Numbered from the stretch's first letter, positions 34,583 to 44,474 are shown. The stretch: DNA of 64,000 nucleotides from Kluyvera sp040932435 (GCF_040932435.1 NZ_JBFQGA010000001.1:434001-498000), one strand, 5' to 3'. A program made the numbers and translations. Notes: generated by a model from the letters alone, not told the origin.

Positions 34583-35413
34583 ATGTTCTATACCACGACT
34601 CGAATCCGCCTGAAGGCCCGTCGCCAGACGACGCCAGCTTACAAAGTGTGGTATCAGCGCAGCCTGTCGCTGATTGCCCGCTACGGCCTGCTGGTGCTGT
34701 TCTTTGCCGGCTGGCAAATAGCCAGCAGCGCGGGATGGTTGAATGCGGCGGTGATCCCGCCGCTGGATAAAATATTTACCGCACTGTGGAATGGAATAAC
34801 CCAGGGTGCGCTGCTGGGCGATATTACGATTAGCCTGCAGCGTGCTGGGTTGGCCTTCTTCGCCGCCATTGTCGTGGGCATCCCGCTTGGCTTGTTTATG
34901 GGGCAAATTCGTCCGCTTGAGCAGGCGCTGGACCCGATTCTGCAATTGTTCCGCCAGACGTCCGCGCTGGCGCTGTACCCAATCTTCATTTTGCTACTGG
35001 GGCTGGGGGAAACCTCTAAGGTCTTCGTGATCTTCTGGGCGGCGCTGTTTCCGATTCTGCTATCGACCATCAGCGGGGTAAAGGAGGTCGATGCGAAGCT
35101 CTTAGAAATGGCAAAAACCTTCGGTGCCGGCCGGCTGACGCTGTTCTACCGGGTTATTGTTCCCGCTTCCGTGCCTTCCATTTTTGTTGGGCTGCGTCTG
35201 TCGGCGACTACCGCGCTGCTGCTGTTGATTGCCGCAGAGATGATCGGTGCCAATCAGGGGATCGGTTTTCGGGTGATCAACGCGCAATATAACTTCCAGA
35301 TCCCGATGATGTTTGCCGCCATATTTCTGCTGGCCTTTGCCGGGTTATTAGCTAACGCCATTCTGGTGTTTTTACAGCGACGTCTGTGTCGCTGGAATAG
35401 CCGCAACCATTAA
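34583..35413 (+). CDS. ABC transporter permease, SsuC/TauC type
   Basis: A 276-residue permease with about six helices and the EAA-type loop (AKTFGAGRLTLFYRVIVPASVPSIFVGLRL). It belongs to the nitrate/sulfonate/taurine group. GGAGG stands eight bases before the ATG, and the gene begins nine bases behind the monooxygenase gene, so they form one operon. It would pair with the binding protein and ATPase encoded next. Confidence 0.87.
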   Translation: MFYTTTRIRLKARRQTTPAYKVWYQRSLSLIARYGLLVLFFAGWQIASSAGWLNAAVIPPLDKIFTALWNGITQGALLGDITISLQRAGLAFFAAIVVGIPLGLFMGQIRPLEQALDPILQLFRQTSALALYPIFILLLGLGETSKVFVIFWAALFPILLSTISGVKEVDAKLLEMAKTFGAGRLTLFYRVIVPASVPSIFVGLRLSATTALLLLIAAEMIGANQGIGFRVINAQYNFQIPMMFAAIFLLAFAGLLANAILVFLQRRLCRWNSRNH

Positions 35414-35465
35414 TTTTTCGCGCCTTATTTTCCGCTTTCGGATATCGCCTGATAGGATTTTTATA

Positions 35466-36437
35466 ATGAAAAAACAGATCAAATTTGTGTGGGTTGCGGC
35501 ACTGTTCCTTTTTGGCATTAGCGCCTCCGTGCGGGCTCAAGAGGAAGTTACCATGCGCTATATGGCAAGCTACGGCGGTATTTCTGCGCATGAACTTGCG
35601 GATGCGCTTGGTTATTTTAAAGGCACCGGCGTGACGATTAAAAATGCCGGTTACGCCAGCGGTGGCCCGGAGTCTTTATTTGCGTTGGCTTCAAACAGCA
35701 TCGACATCGGATCGGCGGCAACGCCGGCGGTGATTAACTCGATTGCCAACGGCAACGATTTCGTGGCGGCCTATCCAACCAACGGGATCAACGACACCAC
35801 CAAATCGATTTTCTACGTAAAAGAAGATAGCCCGATTAAATCCATCAAAGATTTAGTCGGCAAAAGCGTTGCGGTGAATACGCTGGGGGCGCACCTGGAC
35901 TACGTCTTGCGCGAAGCGCTGCATCAAGCAAATCTGCCGGAAAACGCAGCGAAGCCGGTTGCCGTACCGGGTCCACAGCTGGAACAGACGCTGCGCTCAG
36001 GGCAGGTTGATGTGGCGGCGTTCGGCTATTGGCAGACAACGTTTGAAGGGGCGGCGCGTAGTCACGGCGGTCTGCGTCCTATTTTTAACGATGCCGATGT
36101 GCTGGGGCCGATTGCCGGTGGCTTTACGGTGCTGCGTGCCGACTTTGTGAAAAAGCACCCGGATGCGGCGCGTACCTTTGTGGCGGAGTCAGCACGCGCG
36201 CTGGACTATGCTCGCGATAACCCGGAAAAAGTCCGCGAAATTATGGCGAAAATCCTTAAAGATCGCGGTGAAAATCCCGAGGTGGCAAAATACTTTACCG
36301 GCTATGGCGTGCGCAAAGGCGGGCTGGCTGAGCCACATGACGTTCAGTTCTGGCTGGATATCCTCGAACGTGATGGCGTTATCCAGAAAGGGCAGTTGAA
36401 AGCGTCAAACATTTTGCTGAAAACGGAAGGTGTATGA
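35466..36437 (+). CDS. ABC transporter substrate-binding protein, SsuA type
   Basis: A 323-residue periplasmic binding protein with a signal peptide ending in VRAQ near residue 24. The fold class is the NMT1/THI5/SsuA group: ADALGYFKGTGVTIKNAGYASGGPESLFALASNSIDIGSAATPAVINSIANG. It presumably captures a sulfonate, sulfone or similar compound for the permease. The ligand cannot be deduced. Its last codon overlaps the ATPase start. Confidence 0.87.
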   Translation: MKKQIKFVWVAALFLFGISASVRAQEEVTMRYMASYGGISAHELADALGYFKGTGVTIKNAGYASGGPESLFALASNSIDIGSAATPAVINSIANGNDFVAAYPTNGINDTTKSIFYVKEDSPIKSIKDLVGKSVAVNTLGAHLDYVLREALHQANLPENAAKPVAVPGPQLEQTLRSGQVDVAAFGYWQTTFEGAARSHGGLRPIFNDADVLGPIAGGFTVLRADFVKKHPDAARTFVAESARALDYARDNPEKVREIMAKILKDRGENPEVAKYFTGYGVRKGGLAEPHDVQFWLDILERDGVIQKGQLKASNILLKTEGV

Positions 36438-37207
36438 TGACCGCATCGACTCAGGCACTGCGCGGCGATATTTCGATTCGTCGCTTACGCAAGACATTCT
36501 CCCTTGAGGGGAAACCGTTTGATGTTTTTCGCGATCTGAATTTGCAGATTGATAGCGGCCAGAGTATCGCTATTGTCGGGCCAAGCGGCTGCGGTAAAAC
36601 CACGCTGCTCCGCATTCTGGCAGGGCTAGAAACGCCGGACGGCGGTGATGTGGTGATTGACGGCCAAGAGGTGCACGGCATGAGCCGTGAGCGGGCGGTT
36701 ATCTTTCAGGAACCGCGCCTGCTGCCGTGGCTGACGGTGCTGGAAAACGTGAGCTTCAGCCTCGACGTGCAGGGGGTGCCACGTAAGAAGGCGCGCGAGC
36801 GGGCGAAAGAAGCGATTGAGCTGGTGGGCTTAAGTCACTGTGAACAGGCGTTGCCGAATCAGCTTTCCGGCGGCATGGCTCAGCGAGTCGGTATTGCCCG
36901 CGCCCTGACCATTCAGCCGGAAATCCTGCTGCTCGATGAGCCGCTGGGTGCGCTGGATGCGATGACTAAAATCACCATGCAGGAAGAACTTGCGCGGATC
37001 CACGAGGTGGAAAAAATAACCATGGTACTGGTGACGCACGATCTGGAAGAGGCCATTTATCTGGCCGACCGGGTGCTGATCCTGCCGAAAATTAAGGGCA
37101 ATCCAATTCGTACCATCGAGGTTGGGCTATCCCGTCCTCGCGTTCGCAGCAGCGCGGATTTTGTCGCCCTTCGCCAAGAATTAATGGCGGAGTTTGGCCT
37201 GCATTAA
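36437..37207 (+). CDS. ABC transporter ATP-binding protein, SsuB type
   Basis: A 256-residue ATPase with Walker A GPSGCGKTTLL, signature LSGGMAQRVGIARAL, Walker B ILLLDEP and a switch histidine in LVTHDLEEAI. It energises the SsuC-like permease. Two ATGs lie at 36434 and 36437; the second is better spaced (six bases) from GGAAGG and overlaps the upstream stop as TGATG. The operon ends here, with no flavin reductase gene, so reduced FMN must come from elsewhere (such as ssuE). Confidence 0.88.
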   Translation: MTASTQALRGDISIRRLRKTFSLEGKPFDVFRDLNLQIDSGQSIAIVGPSGCGKTTLLRILAGLETPDGGDVVIDGQEVHGMSRERAVIFQEPRLLPWLTVLENVSFSLDVQGVPRKKARERAKEAIELVGLSHCEQALPNQLSGGMAQRVGIARALTIQPEILLLDEPLGALDAMTKITMQEELARIHEVEKITMVLVTHDLEEAIYLADRVLILPKIKGNPIRTIEVGLSRPRVRSSADFVALRQELMAEFGLH

Positions 37208-37399
37208 TCATTCTGCGAAATAAGAGTGCATTAGCATTTATTTCCATGCAAAGAATAGGTTTGCTTTTTTTAATTTTAAAAAGCAGCGAGGGGATAAATG
37301 TTAATAATTCTAAGTTGGATGTGGTGATATTTTAAAATAATGTAAAAGTGCGCTACTATTAGCGCACACATTAGATAAAGCTATGCGAATATCATCATT

Positions 37400-39055
37400 A
37401 TGCCTGCAATTAATAAAAAACTATTCTCTCTGGCTGCAGTCGCGCTGCTGGTCAATTCAGCCGCCTATGCAAATACCGATACCACCCAAAAAACGGACGT
37501 CCTGCTGATAGGTGGCGGGATTATGAGTGCATCGCTGGGCACTTGGCTACAGGAGCTGCAGCCGGACTGGAAACAAGTGATGGTCGAGAAGCTCGACAAC
37601 GTAGCGCTTGAATCCTCAAACGGTTGGAACAACGCCGGTACCGGTCACTCCGCCAACATGGAGCTGAACTACACGCCGGAGCGCCCTGATGGCAGCATCG
37701 ACGTCACCAAAGCGCTGGAAATCAACGAGCAGTTTATGATTTCCCGCCAGTTCTGGTCGGCGCAGGTTAAGCGCGGCGTCCTCAACAATCCACACGCTTT
37801 TATTAATTCTACGCCGCACATGAGCTTCGTTTGGGGCGATAAGAACGTGGATTATCTCGGCAAACGCTACGATGCGCTGCAGAAAACCACCCTGTTCCAG
37901 GGCATGAAATTCTCCACCGATCATCAGCAAATTGCCCAGTGGGCGCCGTTGGTGATGGCGGGTCGCGACCCGCAGCAGAAAGTGGCGGCAACCTGGACTT
38001 CGGCCGGTACCGACGTCAACTACGGTGAAATTACCCGTCAGCTGATCGGTAGCCTGAAAAAGAATGAGCATTTCACGCTGCAAACTTCTTCTGAAGTGAC
38101 CGAGTTCAAACGTAATAGCGATAACTCTTGGCACGTGACTATTGAAGACGTTAAAAACGGTAAGCAGCATGCCATCGATGCGAAATACGTCTTTATCGGG
38201 GCTGGCGGCGGCGCGCTGAAGCTGCTGCAAAAAACCGGCATTCCAGAAGCCGATAACTACGCAGGATTCCCGGTAGGCGGCTCCTTCCTGATGACCGAAA
38301 ACCCGGATGTGACTCGCCAGCACATGGAAAAAGTCTACGGTCAGGCTTCCGTAGGCGCGCCGCCGATGTCGGTGCCGCATATTGATGCGCGCTTTATCGA
38401 TGGCAAACGCGTGGTGCTGTTTGGGCCATTCGCGACCTTCTCCACCAAATTCCTCAAACAAGGTTCGTTCTTCGACCTGCTGAGCACCACCACAACCAGC
38501 AACGTGATGCCAATGACCCATGTTGGTCTGGATAACTTCGATCTGGTGAAATATTTGATTAGCCAGGTGATGTTGAGCGATGACGACCGTTTTGCGGCGC
38601 TGAAAGAGTACTACCCAGAAGCGCGTAAAGAGGACTGGAAGTTGATTCAGGCCGGTCAGCGTGTGCAGATTATCAAGAAAGATGCCGACAAAGGCGGCGT
38701 GCTGAAGCTGGGTACCGAAGTGGTTGTTGACCAGCAGCGCACCATTTCCGCACTGCTTGGCGCATCGCCGGGGGCCTCTACCGCGGCGCCTATCACGCTG
38801 AATGTGATTAAGAAGCTGTTCCCTGAGCAGTTCAATTCGCCGGAGTGGCAGAGCAAAATTCGCGGGATTGTCCCAAGCTATGGCCAGAACCTGAATGGCA
38901 ATACCGCGCTGACGCAGCAGGTTTGGGATGACACTGCCGCGACCCTGCAACTGACCAAGCCGACGGTGATTGAGATGCCATCAGCACCGGTTGCGCAGGC
39001 CAAACCAGCCGAACAGCCAGCAAGCGCTTCACCGCAGCATGATATGGCGCTGTAA
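37400..39055 (+). CDS. mqo: Malate:quinone oxidoreductase
   Basis: A 551-residue FAD enzyme matching E. coli Mqo in length and sequence. The FAD-binding motif LLIGGGIMSASLGTWL is near residue 35, and SSNGWNNAGTGHSA follows. It oxidises malate to oxaloacetate and feeds electrons to quinone at the inner membrane. The first 25 residues are hydrophobic and end in AYA, like a membrane-targeting segment. The tail is rich in Ala, Pro and Gln. No clear ribosome site precedes the ATG. A terminator shared with yqeG follows. Confidence 0.93.
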   Translation: MPAINKKLFSLAAVALLVNSAAYANTDTTQKTDVLLIGGGIMSASLGTWLQELQPDWKQVMVEKLDNVALESSNGWNNAGTGHSANMELNYTPERPDGSIDVTKALEINEQFMISRQFWSAQVKRGVLNNPHAFINSTPHMSFVWGDKNVDYLGKRYDALQKTTLFQGMKFSTDHQQIAQWAPLVMAGRDPQQKVAATWTSAGTDVNYGEITRQLIGSLKKNEHFTLQTSSEVTEFKRNSDNSWHVTIEDVKNGKQHAIDAKYVFIGAGGGALKLLQKTGIPEADNYAGFPVGGSFLMTENPDVTRQHMEKVYGQASVGAPPMSVPHIDARFIDGKRVVLFGPFATFSTKFLKQGSFFDLLSTTTTSNVMPMTHVGLDNFDLVKYLISQVMLSDDDRFAALKEYYPEARKEDWKLIQAGQRVQIIKKDADKGGVLKLGTEVVVDQQRTISALLGASPGASTAAPITLNVIKKLFPEQFNSPEWQSKIRGIVPSYGQNLNGNTALTQQVWDDTAATLQLTKPTVIEMPSAPVAQAKPAEQPASASPQHDMAL

Positions 39056-39058
39056 TAT

Positions 39059-39137
39059 AGCGTAGGCCTGATAAGCGTAGCGCCATCAGGCGCCCGGAGC
39101 AGATTGCCGGATGGCGGCTTTGCCTTATCCGGCCTAC
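39059..39137. repeat. REP/BIME-type repeat pair
   Basis: Two facing REP-like units: GTAGGCCTGATAAGCGTAGCGCCATCAGGC and the motif TTGCCGGATGGCGGC followed by CTTATCCGGCCTAC. They lie between the convergent mqo and yqeG genes. Confidence 0.8.
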
Positions 39138-39172
39138 AAAAAAGGCCAACCGAGCGTTCGGTTGGCCTTTTT
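39138..39172. terminator. Bidirectional terminator between mqo and yqeG
   Basis: AAAAAGGCCAACCGA pairs with TCGGTTGGCCTTTTT around a GCGT loop, with A- and T-runs on both sides. Confidence 0.88.
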
Positions 39173-39187
39173 CTAGTCTGGGCAAGC

Positions 39188-40417
39188 TTACCCTAGGAAC
39201 ATCACCGATACGCACATCAGACCCACAATCAACGTAATCAGGCTACCAATAGAACGGTAAGGCTTGAGGACGGGGATGAGGTACGTTGATAGCGTTGGCA
39301 TGATAAACAAAATCATGGCAATCAGCGGGCCGCTGATGGCGTAAATCATCGAGATGGCGTTCGGGTTGATGCAGCAGACGATAAAGGTCAGCGTCGATAC
39401 CAGCAGGATAGACAATCCACGGTTAAAGGAACGACTCTTACGCACGCCTACTTGGTTGAGCGCAGATTTAACGATCTCGCTTGCGCCTTCTATCACGCCA
39501 AAATAGGTGCCGAGGAACGATTTCGACATCGCCACCACCGCCACAATAATGCCGGAAATCGACAGCCAGCTTGGGGAATTTGGCACCATTGAGAGCGCAG
39601 ACAGAATCGTCACACCTTCATCTTTCGCCGCCGTAATATAAGATGGCGGAATCGACATCAGACAGCTAACCACGAAGAACATCACGCTCAGGCAGATTAT
39701 CAGATAAGCCACCTTCATGATTTTTTTGCATTTACCCATGGCTTGCTCGCCATATTTCTCCCGCTGGTCGATGGCGAAGGTAGAAATAATCGGCGTATGG
39801 CTAAAAGCGAAAACCATCACGGGAATGGATAGCCATACCTGGTGCAGCGTATGCGTATTCACTTCCATTTGGGTGGTTAACAGCGATGGCTGCCAGCTTC
39901 CAATCTGATAAATCGACAGGAATAGGAAGTAGGCGATCAGCGGAAATACCAACATCCCCATCACTTTAATCGTCGTTTGGCGACCGGTCAGGAAAATCAG
40001 ATTGAGCACCACCACCACGCCAAGGCTAATCAGCGCACGCAGCGGTAAATCTACCGGATGGTAACGGGAAACCTGCTCCGCCAACGAATTGGTGATGGCG
40101 ACCGCGTAAATCAGGATGACAACGAAGAACGCGATAAAATACAGCGTGGTTATCAGATTGCCGATCTTTTTGCCGTAGTAGTGCGTCACAGCACCGGTGA
40201 TACCAACGCTTGCGGGAGTGTTGGCGGACAGAATGAACTGGCATAACGCGCGATGTGGCCAGTACGTCAGGGGCCAAGCGACAAGGGCGGTAATAAATAA
40301 GACGACGGCACCTGCTGCACCCAACTGGATGGGCAAGAACAACGTTCCCGCGCCGACCGCAGTGCCATATAAGGCAAAGCTCCAGAGGGTCTCTTCTTTA
40401 GACCAAATTTTAGACAT
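39188..40417 (-). CDS. yqeG: Amino acid transporter YqeG (SdaC/STP family)
   Basis: A 409-residue inner membrane protein, the same length as E. coli YqeG and very close to it (MSKIWSKEETLWSFALYGTAVGAGTLF...). About 11 helices are visible. The family includes the serine/threonine transporters SdaC and TdcC; YqeG itself is thought to move serine. In E. coli yqeG lies next to yqeF; here an efflux gene and a LysR gene stand between them. Confidence 0.92.
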   Translation of the reverse strand: MSKIWSKEETLWSFALYGTAVGAGTLFLPIQLGAAGAVVLFITALVAWPLTYWPHRALCQFILSANTPASVGITGAVTHYYGKKIGNLITTLYFIAFFVVILIYAVAITNSLAEQVSRYHPVDLPLRALISLGVVVVLNLIFLTGRQTTIKVMGMLVFPLIAYFLFLSIYQIGSWQPSLLTTQMEVNTHTLHQVWLSIPVMVFAFSHTPIISTFAIDQREKYGEQAMGKCKKIMKVAYLIICLSVMFFVVSCLMSIPPSYITAAKDEGVTILSALSMVPNSPSWLSISGIIVAVVAMSKSFLGTYFGVIEGASEIVKSALNQVGVRKSRSFNRGLSILLVSTLTFIVCCINPNAISMIYAISGPLIAMILFIMPTLSTYLIPVLKPYRSIGSLITLIVGLMCVSVMFLG

Positions 40418-40534
40418 TATCTGAATATATCAACCATGAAACCAAAAAAATGGCGGATAATTTACCATAATTAGCTTTTACCGTGGCCGAACATTTTCAG
40501 ACCGATGGTTATCGGTCTGAAAAGCAGAGCGATT

Positions 40535-40990
40535 TTACGCGCAGCGATTTTCTAAACGGCGCTTAACCATGCGCTCACGCAGGTTATCGTAGGCCCAGTT
40601 GTAGAGCATGGTGTAGGGCAGGAAGAACAAGAAGAAGCCAATCTCCAAGGTCAGGGCCTGCAGCAGCGTCACACCGAGTACGAACGATACGATACTGACG
40701 CCGATGACGATAAATCCACACTCAAACCCCAGCGCGTGCAAAGCACGGACTTTAGCGGTACGTCTGACGCGGGTGACCGGCCAAAGTCGGTCGAAGCAGG
40801 CGTTATAGATGATGTTCCATACCATGGCGGTGGTGGCCAAAATTACCGTTAATCCCCCCATTTCCAGCACTGAACGCTGCATCAACCAAGCCGCCGTTGG
40901 CGCGAGGATCGCGGTGGCGATCCCCTCAAAGCAAACGGCATGGAAGATACGCTCCGGGAGTTTTCTGCGATGTAATGACTCGTCTTGCAT
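40535..40990 (-). CDS. PACE-family multidrug/biocide efflux protein
   Basis: A 151-residue protein with four helices in two tandem repeats (bacterial transmembrane pair domains), the AceI/PACE pattern: RIFHAVCFEGIATAILAPTAAW and ALGFECGFIVIGVSIVSFVLG, each with a conserved glutamate in the first helix. PACE proteins export chlorhexidine, acriflavine and possibly short diamines by proton exchange. AAAGG stands seven bases before the ATG at 40990. It is divergent from a LysR-type gene (94 bp). Confidence 0.88.
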   Translation of the reverse strand: MQDESLHRRKLPERIFHAVCFEGIATAILAPTAAWLMQRSVLEMGGLTVILATTAMVWNIIYNACFDRLWPVTRVRRTAKVRALHALGFECGFIVIGVSIVSFVLGVTLLQALTLEIGFFLFFLPYTMLYNWAYDNLRERMVKRRLENRCA

Positions 40991-41084
40991 GTGATGACCT
41001 TTCAATTATTGGGCGTTGTTGTGGGTATTTTATGGATAAATATGATAAGTAAAAGATAGAACCCATCGATAAAGTAGATACTTC

Positions 41085-41954
41085 ATGCGCTATTCTCCCG
41101 AAGCTCTTACCGCCTTTGTAGAAACGGTCGCTTGCGGTTCGTTCTCTGCCGCGGCCCGTCGTCTGCGCAAAAGCCAGTCCACCATCAGCACGGCTATCGC
41201 GCATCTAGAAGCCGATATTGGTGTCACGCTTTTTGATCGCTCGGCGCGCCAACCGGTGCTGACCGCAGAAGGACAGCGAGTGCTGAGCTATGTTCAGGCG
41301 ATTCTGGCGGCCAGCGAGCGGCTGGACGAACTGGCGGTGTCGTTGAGCGGCGAAACCGAAGCCCGGTTGGCCTTTGTCCTTTCCGATACGCTGCATCCTG
41401 ACGTGCTGGAGGGGCTACTGGCGCAGTTCGATAGGCGTTTCCCGCACACGGAATTTGAGTGCCTAGTGGGCGAAGACGATGATGTGGTCGATTTGCTCCA
41501 AAAAGGAAGGGCGCAGGTGGGGCTGATTGAGGCTCGCGATGACTATCCTACCGATATTGGCCACACCCGCCTGCCGATGCAGACTCGGATGGCCATCTAC
41601 ACCTCGCCCAATCATCCTCTGACTCGCGAACAGGGACTGACGCTCGAACAATTGCGAACGTGGCGTGAGCTGCGCCTGAATACCTATTTGGAAAGTCGCA
41701 CGACGCTCTCCCGCGGGCCGGTATGGTCGGCTCCCAACTATCTGATGCTGCTGAGCATGGCGGCGCAGGGGCTGGGATGGTGCGCGCTACCCTGTGCGCT
41801 GGTGGATGAATTTGCGCGTTCGGCGGAGCTGACTATGCTGAATATTGCCGGTTGGCCAATATCAGTATCGACCGATCTGTTGTGGCATAAAGCAGCTCCG
41901 CTTGGGCCTTGCGGAAGCTGGTTGCGGCAGTATCTCCAGCAGGTTTCAGCCTGA
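41085..41954 (+). CDS. LysR-family regulator beside PACE gene
   Basis: A 289-residue LysR-type regulator with an N-terminal helix-turn-helix (GSFSAAARRLRKSQSTISTAIAHLEADIGVTLFDR) and an effector domain. Divergent placement next to an aceI-like gene is the rule for AceR-type regulators, so it probably activates the efflux gene when its substrate is present. No operator could be singled out in the 94-bp gap. Confidence 0.87.
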   Translation: MRYSPEALTAFVETVACGSFSAAARRLRKSQSTISTAIAHLEADIGVTLFDRSARQPVLTAEGQRVLSYVQAILAASERLDELAVSLSGETEARLAFVLSDTLHPDVLEGLLAQFDRRFPHTEFECLVGEDDDVVDLLQKGRAQVGLIEARDDYPTDIGHTRLPMQTRMAIYTSPNHPLTREQGLTLEQLRTWRELRLNTYLESRTTLSRGPVWSAPNYLMLLSMAAQGLGWCALPCALVDEFARSAELTMLNIAGWPISVSTDLLWHKAAPLGPCGSWLRQYLQQVSA

Positions 41955-42065
41955 TGGGTGAGAGATGAATTTCCTTTGTGATAAAACTCACTTTTTTTAA
42001 ACAATCGCGAAAAAATTTGATAACAATCATCTACTATACGCGGATTACATTACGCTGAGGTCGAG

Positions 42066-43250
42066 ATGAAAGACGTCGTTATCGTCGGTGCAGTCCGTAC
42101 GCCCATTGGTTGTTTTCAGGGGGCGCTGGCCCGCCATTCCGCCGTGGAGTTGGGCAGCCTTGTGATCGAGGCATTGGTAGAACGCAGTGGTATTTCTGCT
42201 GCGGTTATCGATGAGGTGATTATGGGGCAGGTGCTGACGGCAGGCACGGGGCAAAACCCGGCGCGGCAGTCTGCTATCAAAGGCGGCCTACCCAATACCG
42301 TGTCGGCTATTACCATTAATGACGTCTGCGGCTCCGGCTTGAAAGCTTTGCATCTGGCGACTCAAGCTATTCAGTGTGGTGAGGCGGACGTGGTGATTGC
42401 CGGCGGGCAGGAAAATATGAGCCGCGCGCCGCACGTATTGACCGACAGCCGTACCGGTGCGGCGCTTGGTAACAGTCAACTGATTGATAGCCTTGTCCAT
42501 GATGGTCTGTGGGATGCTTTCAATGACTATCATATGGGCGTGACGGCGGAAAATCTGGCGCGAGAATACGGCATTAGCCGTGAACAGCAAGATGCTTGGG
42601 CGCTAAGTTCGCAGCATAAAGCGCGCAGGGCAATTGATTCAGGGCGCTTTCGCGATGAGATTGTTCCGGTCACCAATTTAATACCGGGTGGCGCGGTGCA
42701 GGTGGTGGATACCGACGAGCAGCCGCAAACCGATGCTAGCGCAGAAGCGTTGGCACGCCTGGTGCCCTCTTTTGAGATCGCGGGGTCGGTGACTGCCGGC
42801 AACGCGTCTTCTATTAATGATGGCGCGGCAGCGGTGCTGATGATGAGTGAAAGCAAGGCGCTGGAATTAGGGCTACCGATCCTCGCCCGCATCCGCGCCT
42901 TCGCCAGCGTAGGCGTTGATCCGGCATTAATGGGGATAGCACCGGTTTATGCAACCCGACGTTGCCTTGAACGGGCGGGCTGGCAGCTTAGCGATGTAGA
43001 CCTGATTGAGGCGAATGAAGCTTTTGCTGCGCAGGCTATTTCGGTCGGCAGAATGCTGGAGTGGAACGAGCAAAAGGTGAATGTTAACGGCGGCGCGATT
43101 GCGCTGGGGCATCCGATTGGCGCATCCGGCTGTCGTATTCTGGTTTCGCTGGTGCATGAAATGGTCAAACGCGATGCCTGCAAGGGGCTCGCGACGCTGT
43201 GCATTGGCGGCGGGCAGGGCGTGGCGCTGGCAGTTGAGCGTGATATATAG
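42066..43250 (+). CDS. yqeF: Acetyl-CoA acetyltransferase YqeF
   Basis: A 394-residue thiolase matching E. coli YqeF throughout. The acyl-carrying cysteine is C88 in NDVCGSG; the second catalytic region is GHPIGASG and the final cysteine motif is CIGGGQG. It catalyses acetoacetyl-CoA formation or cleavage. GAGGTCGAG precedes the ATG. A terminator follows 40 bp behind the stop. Confidence 0.93.
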   Translation: MKDVVIVGAVRTPIGCFQGALARHSAVELGSLVIEALVERSGISAAVIDEVIMGQVLTAGTGQNPARQSAIKGGLPNTVSAITINDVCGSGLKALHLATQAIQCGEADVVIAGGQENMSRAPHVLTDSRTGAALGNSQLIDSLVHDGLWDAFNDYHMGVTAENLAREYGISREQQDAWALSSQHKARRAIDSGRFRDEIVPVTNLIPGGAVQVVDTDEQPQTDASAEALARLVPSFEIAGSVTAGNASSINDGAAAVLMMSESKALELGLPILARIRAFASVGVDPALMGIAPVYATRRCLERAGWQLSDVDLIEANEAFAAQAISVGRMLEWNEQKVNVNGGAIALGHPIGASGCRILVSLVHEMVKRDACKGLATLCIGGGQGVALAVERDI

Positions 43251-43290
43251 TTGTTCCTCTTTAGTATCCCTCAAAATATCTTCAATTCAG

Positions 43291-43316
43291 AAAGACCTCA
43301 TTTGAGGTCTTTTTTG
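43291..43316 (+). terminator. Terminator after yqeF
   Basis: AAAGACCTC, ATTT, GAGGTCTTTTTTG: a strong rho-independent terminator. Confidence 0.85.
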
Positions 43317-43643
43317 TTTATATGCACTAGTTCTGACGAATAGTTCAGGTTCTTTGTCTAGTCCATTCCCTTATGAACTTATGTTTAATTGTATCAGGCG
43401 TGAATGTAATGAATGAGTTAATGCTTAGCCTGGTTATCAATCAAACATGAATCGTTGCTTTTGGTAAGAATAACAACCGTGATTTGTTTTTAAATTAACT
43501 TATTGAAATTAATGAATAAAAATAAAAGTTCATTTTGCTTTAAATAAATATATGTGATCTGAGTTTTATTTTTTAGTGTTTATTTCTGTTTTTTGTTGAG
43601 CTTTGTCACGTCCTCTTTGTGCCATATTTTCTGAAACAAATAA
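43317..43643. other. AT-rich upstream region of the second kdgM
   Basis: No gene is present. The sequence is strongly AT-rich with TTGAGCTTTGTCACGTC near 43596, which has a counterpart in front of the first kdgM. Confidence 0.4.
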
Positions 43644-43719
43644 TTACGATCTCGATCACTAAAATGCAAAACCATTAAAAATAAAATGCGATTTCATAAT
43701 AAAGAAACATTATTTTAAT
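43644..43719 (+). promoter_or_regulatory. kdgM copy 2 promoter: CRP-like site and two KdgR boxes
   Basis: The same 22-bp CRP-like block as at 28282 lies at 43644-43665, again 89 bp before the ATG. KdgR-type cores are AAAATGCGATTTC (43683, 12 of 13) and GAAACATTATTTT (43704, 13 of 13), the latter 29 bp before the ATG. Confidence 0.72.
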
Positions 43720-43732
43720 TGAGGGATGGCAA

Positions 43733-44449
43733 ATGTTTAAGAAAACTCTGGCCCTGGCCGTATTAACCGGTATGTCTTTCGCCGCTTCGGCGGTTACCGT
43801 TGACCTGCGTCATGAATATATTGATAGCGGCTCCAACGCAGATCGTGTCGCGGTTTCACACCGTTTCGATAATGGTCTGGGTTTTGGCGTGGAAGCGAAG
43901 TGGAAGACGGGCGGTGATACCGATAAACAGGATCGCCCGTTTAATGAAATTGTTGGTAATGGTCATGAGGAGTCAATCAACTGGCGCTGGAAGGCTACTG
44001 ATAATTTTGCTCTGAACCCAGGCTTTAATATTGAAAGTAAAGATAGCTTCTCGATCTATAAACCGTATCTGCACGCTCAATATAGTTTTGATAGTGGGTT
44101 CTATATTGCTGCTCGCTACCGTTACGAATATACCCGCGTACCGGCTACCTCCAGCAACGGTGGTGGCACTGACGATAAAGTGAATAAAGTGGATACTTGG
44201 GTGGGTTGGGTTATGGGCGACTGGCGTGCAGAGCTGAACTATGTTTATGCGCGCAGCACCATTGCGGATGATCAGCATAAGAGCCTGTACCGCAATAATA
44301 ACAAGCCTTACAGCAATGAATACAACGCCAAGCTGGCTTATAAGTGGGATAAAAACTGGTCCCCATATTTTGAAGTGGGTAACGTTGGTGTGAAATCAAC
44401 CGACGAACGCCAGACCCGCCTGCGTGTTGGTGTGGCTTATTCGTTCTAA
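43733..44449 (+). CDS. kdgM: Oligogalacturonate-specific porin KdgM, copy 2
   Basis: A 238-residue outer membrane barrel with a 20-residue signal peptide (MFKKTLALAVLTGMSFAASA) and the same mature start as copy 1 (VTVDLRHEYID). It differs mainly in loop insertions (for example SSNGGGTDDK). It ends in the terminal aromatic SF. It opens the pectin cluster and should admit oligogalacturonides from outside. GAGGGATGG precedes the ATG. Confidence 0.92.
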   Translation: MFKKTLALAVLTGMSFAASAVTVDLRHEYIDSGSNADRVAVSHRFDNGLGFGVEAKWKTGGDTDKQDRPFNEIVGNGHEESINWRWKATDNFALNPGFNIESKDSFSIYKPYLHAQYSFDSGFYIAARYRYEYTRVPATSSNGGGTDDKVNKVDTWVGWVMGDWRAELNYVYARSTIADDQHKSLYRNNNKPYSNEYNAKLAYKWDKNWSPYFEVGNVGVKSTDERQTRLRVGVAYSF

Positions 44450-44474
44450 ATAAATTCGGACCCTCATCCGTTTT

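Noticed and set aside
37616..38950. 444-codon open frame antisense to mqo
   Set aside because: It is the shadow of a GC-rich conserved gene on the other strand; no family resemblance, and Mqo is certain.
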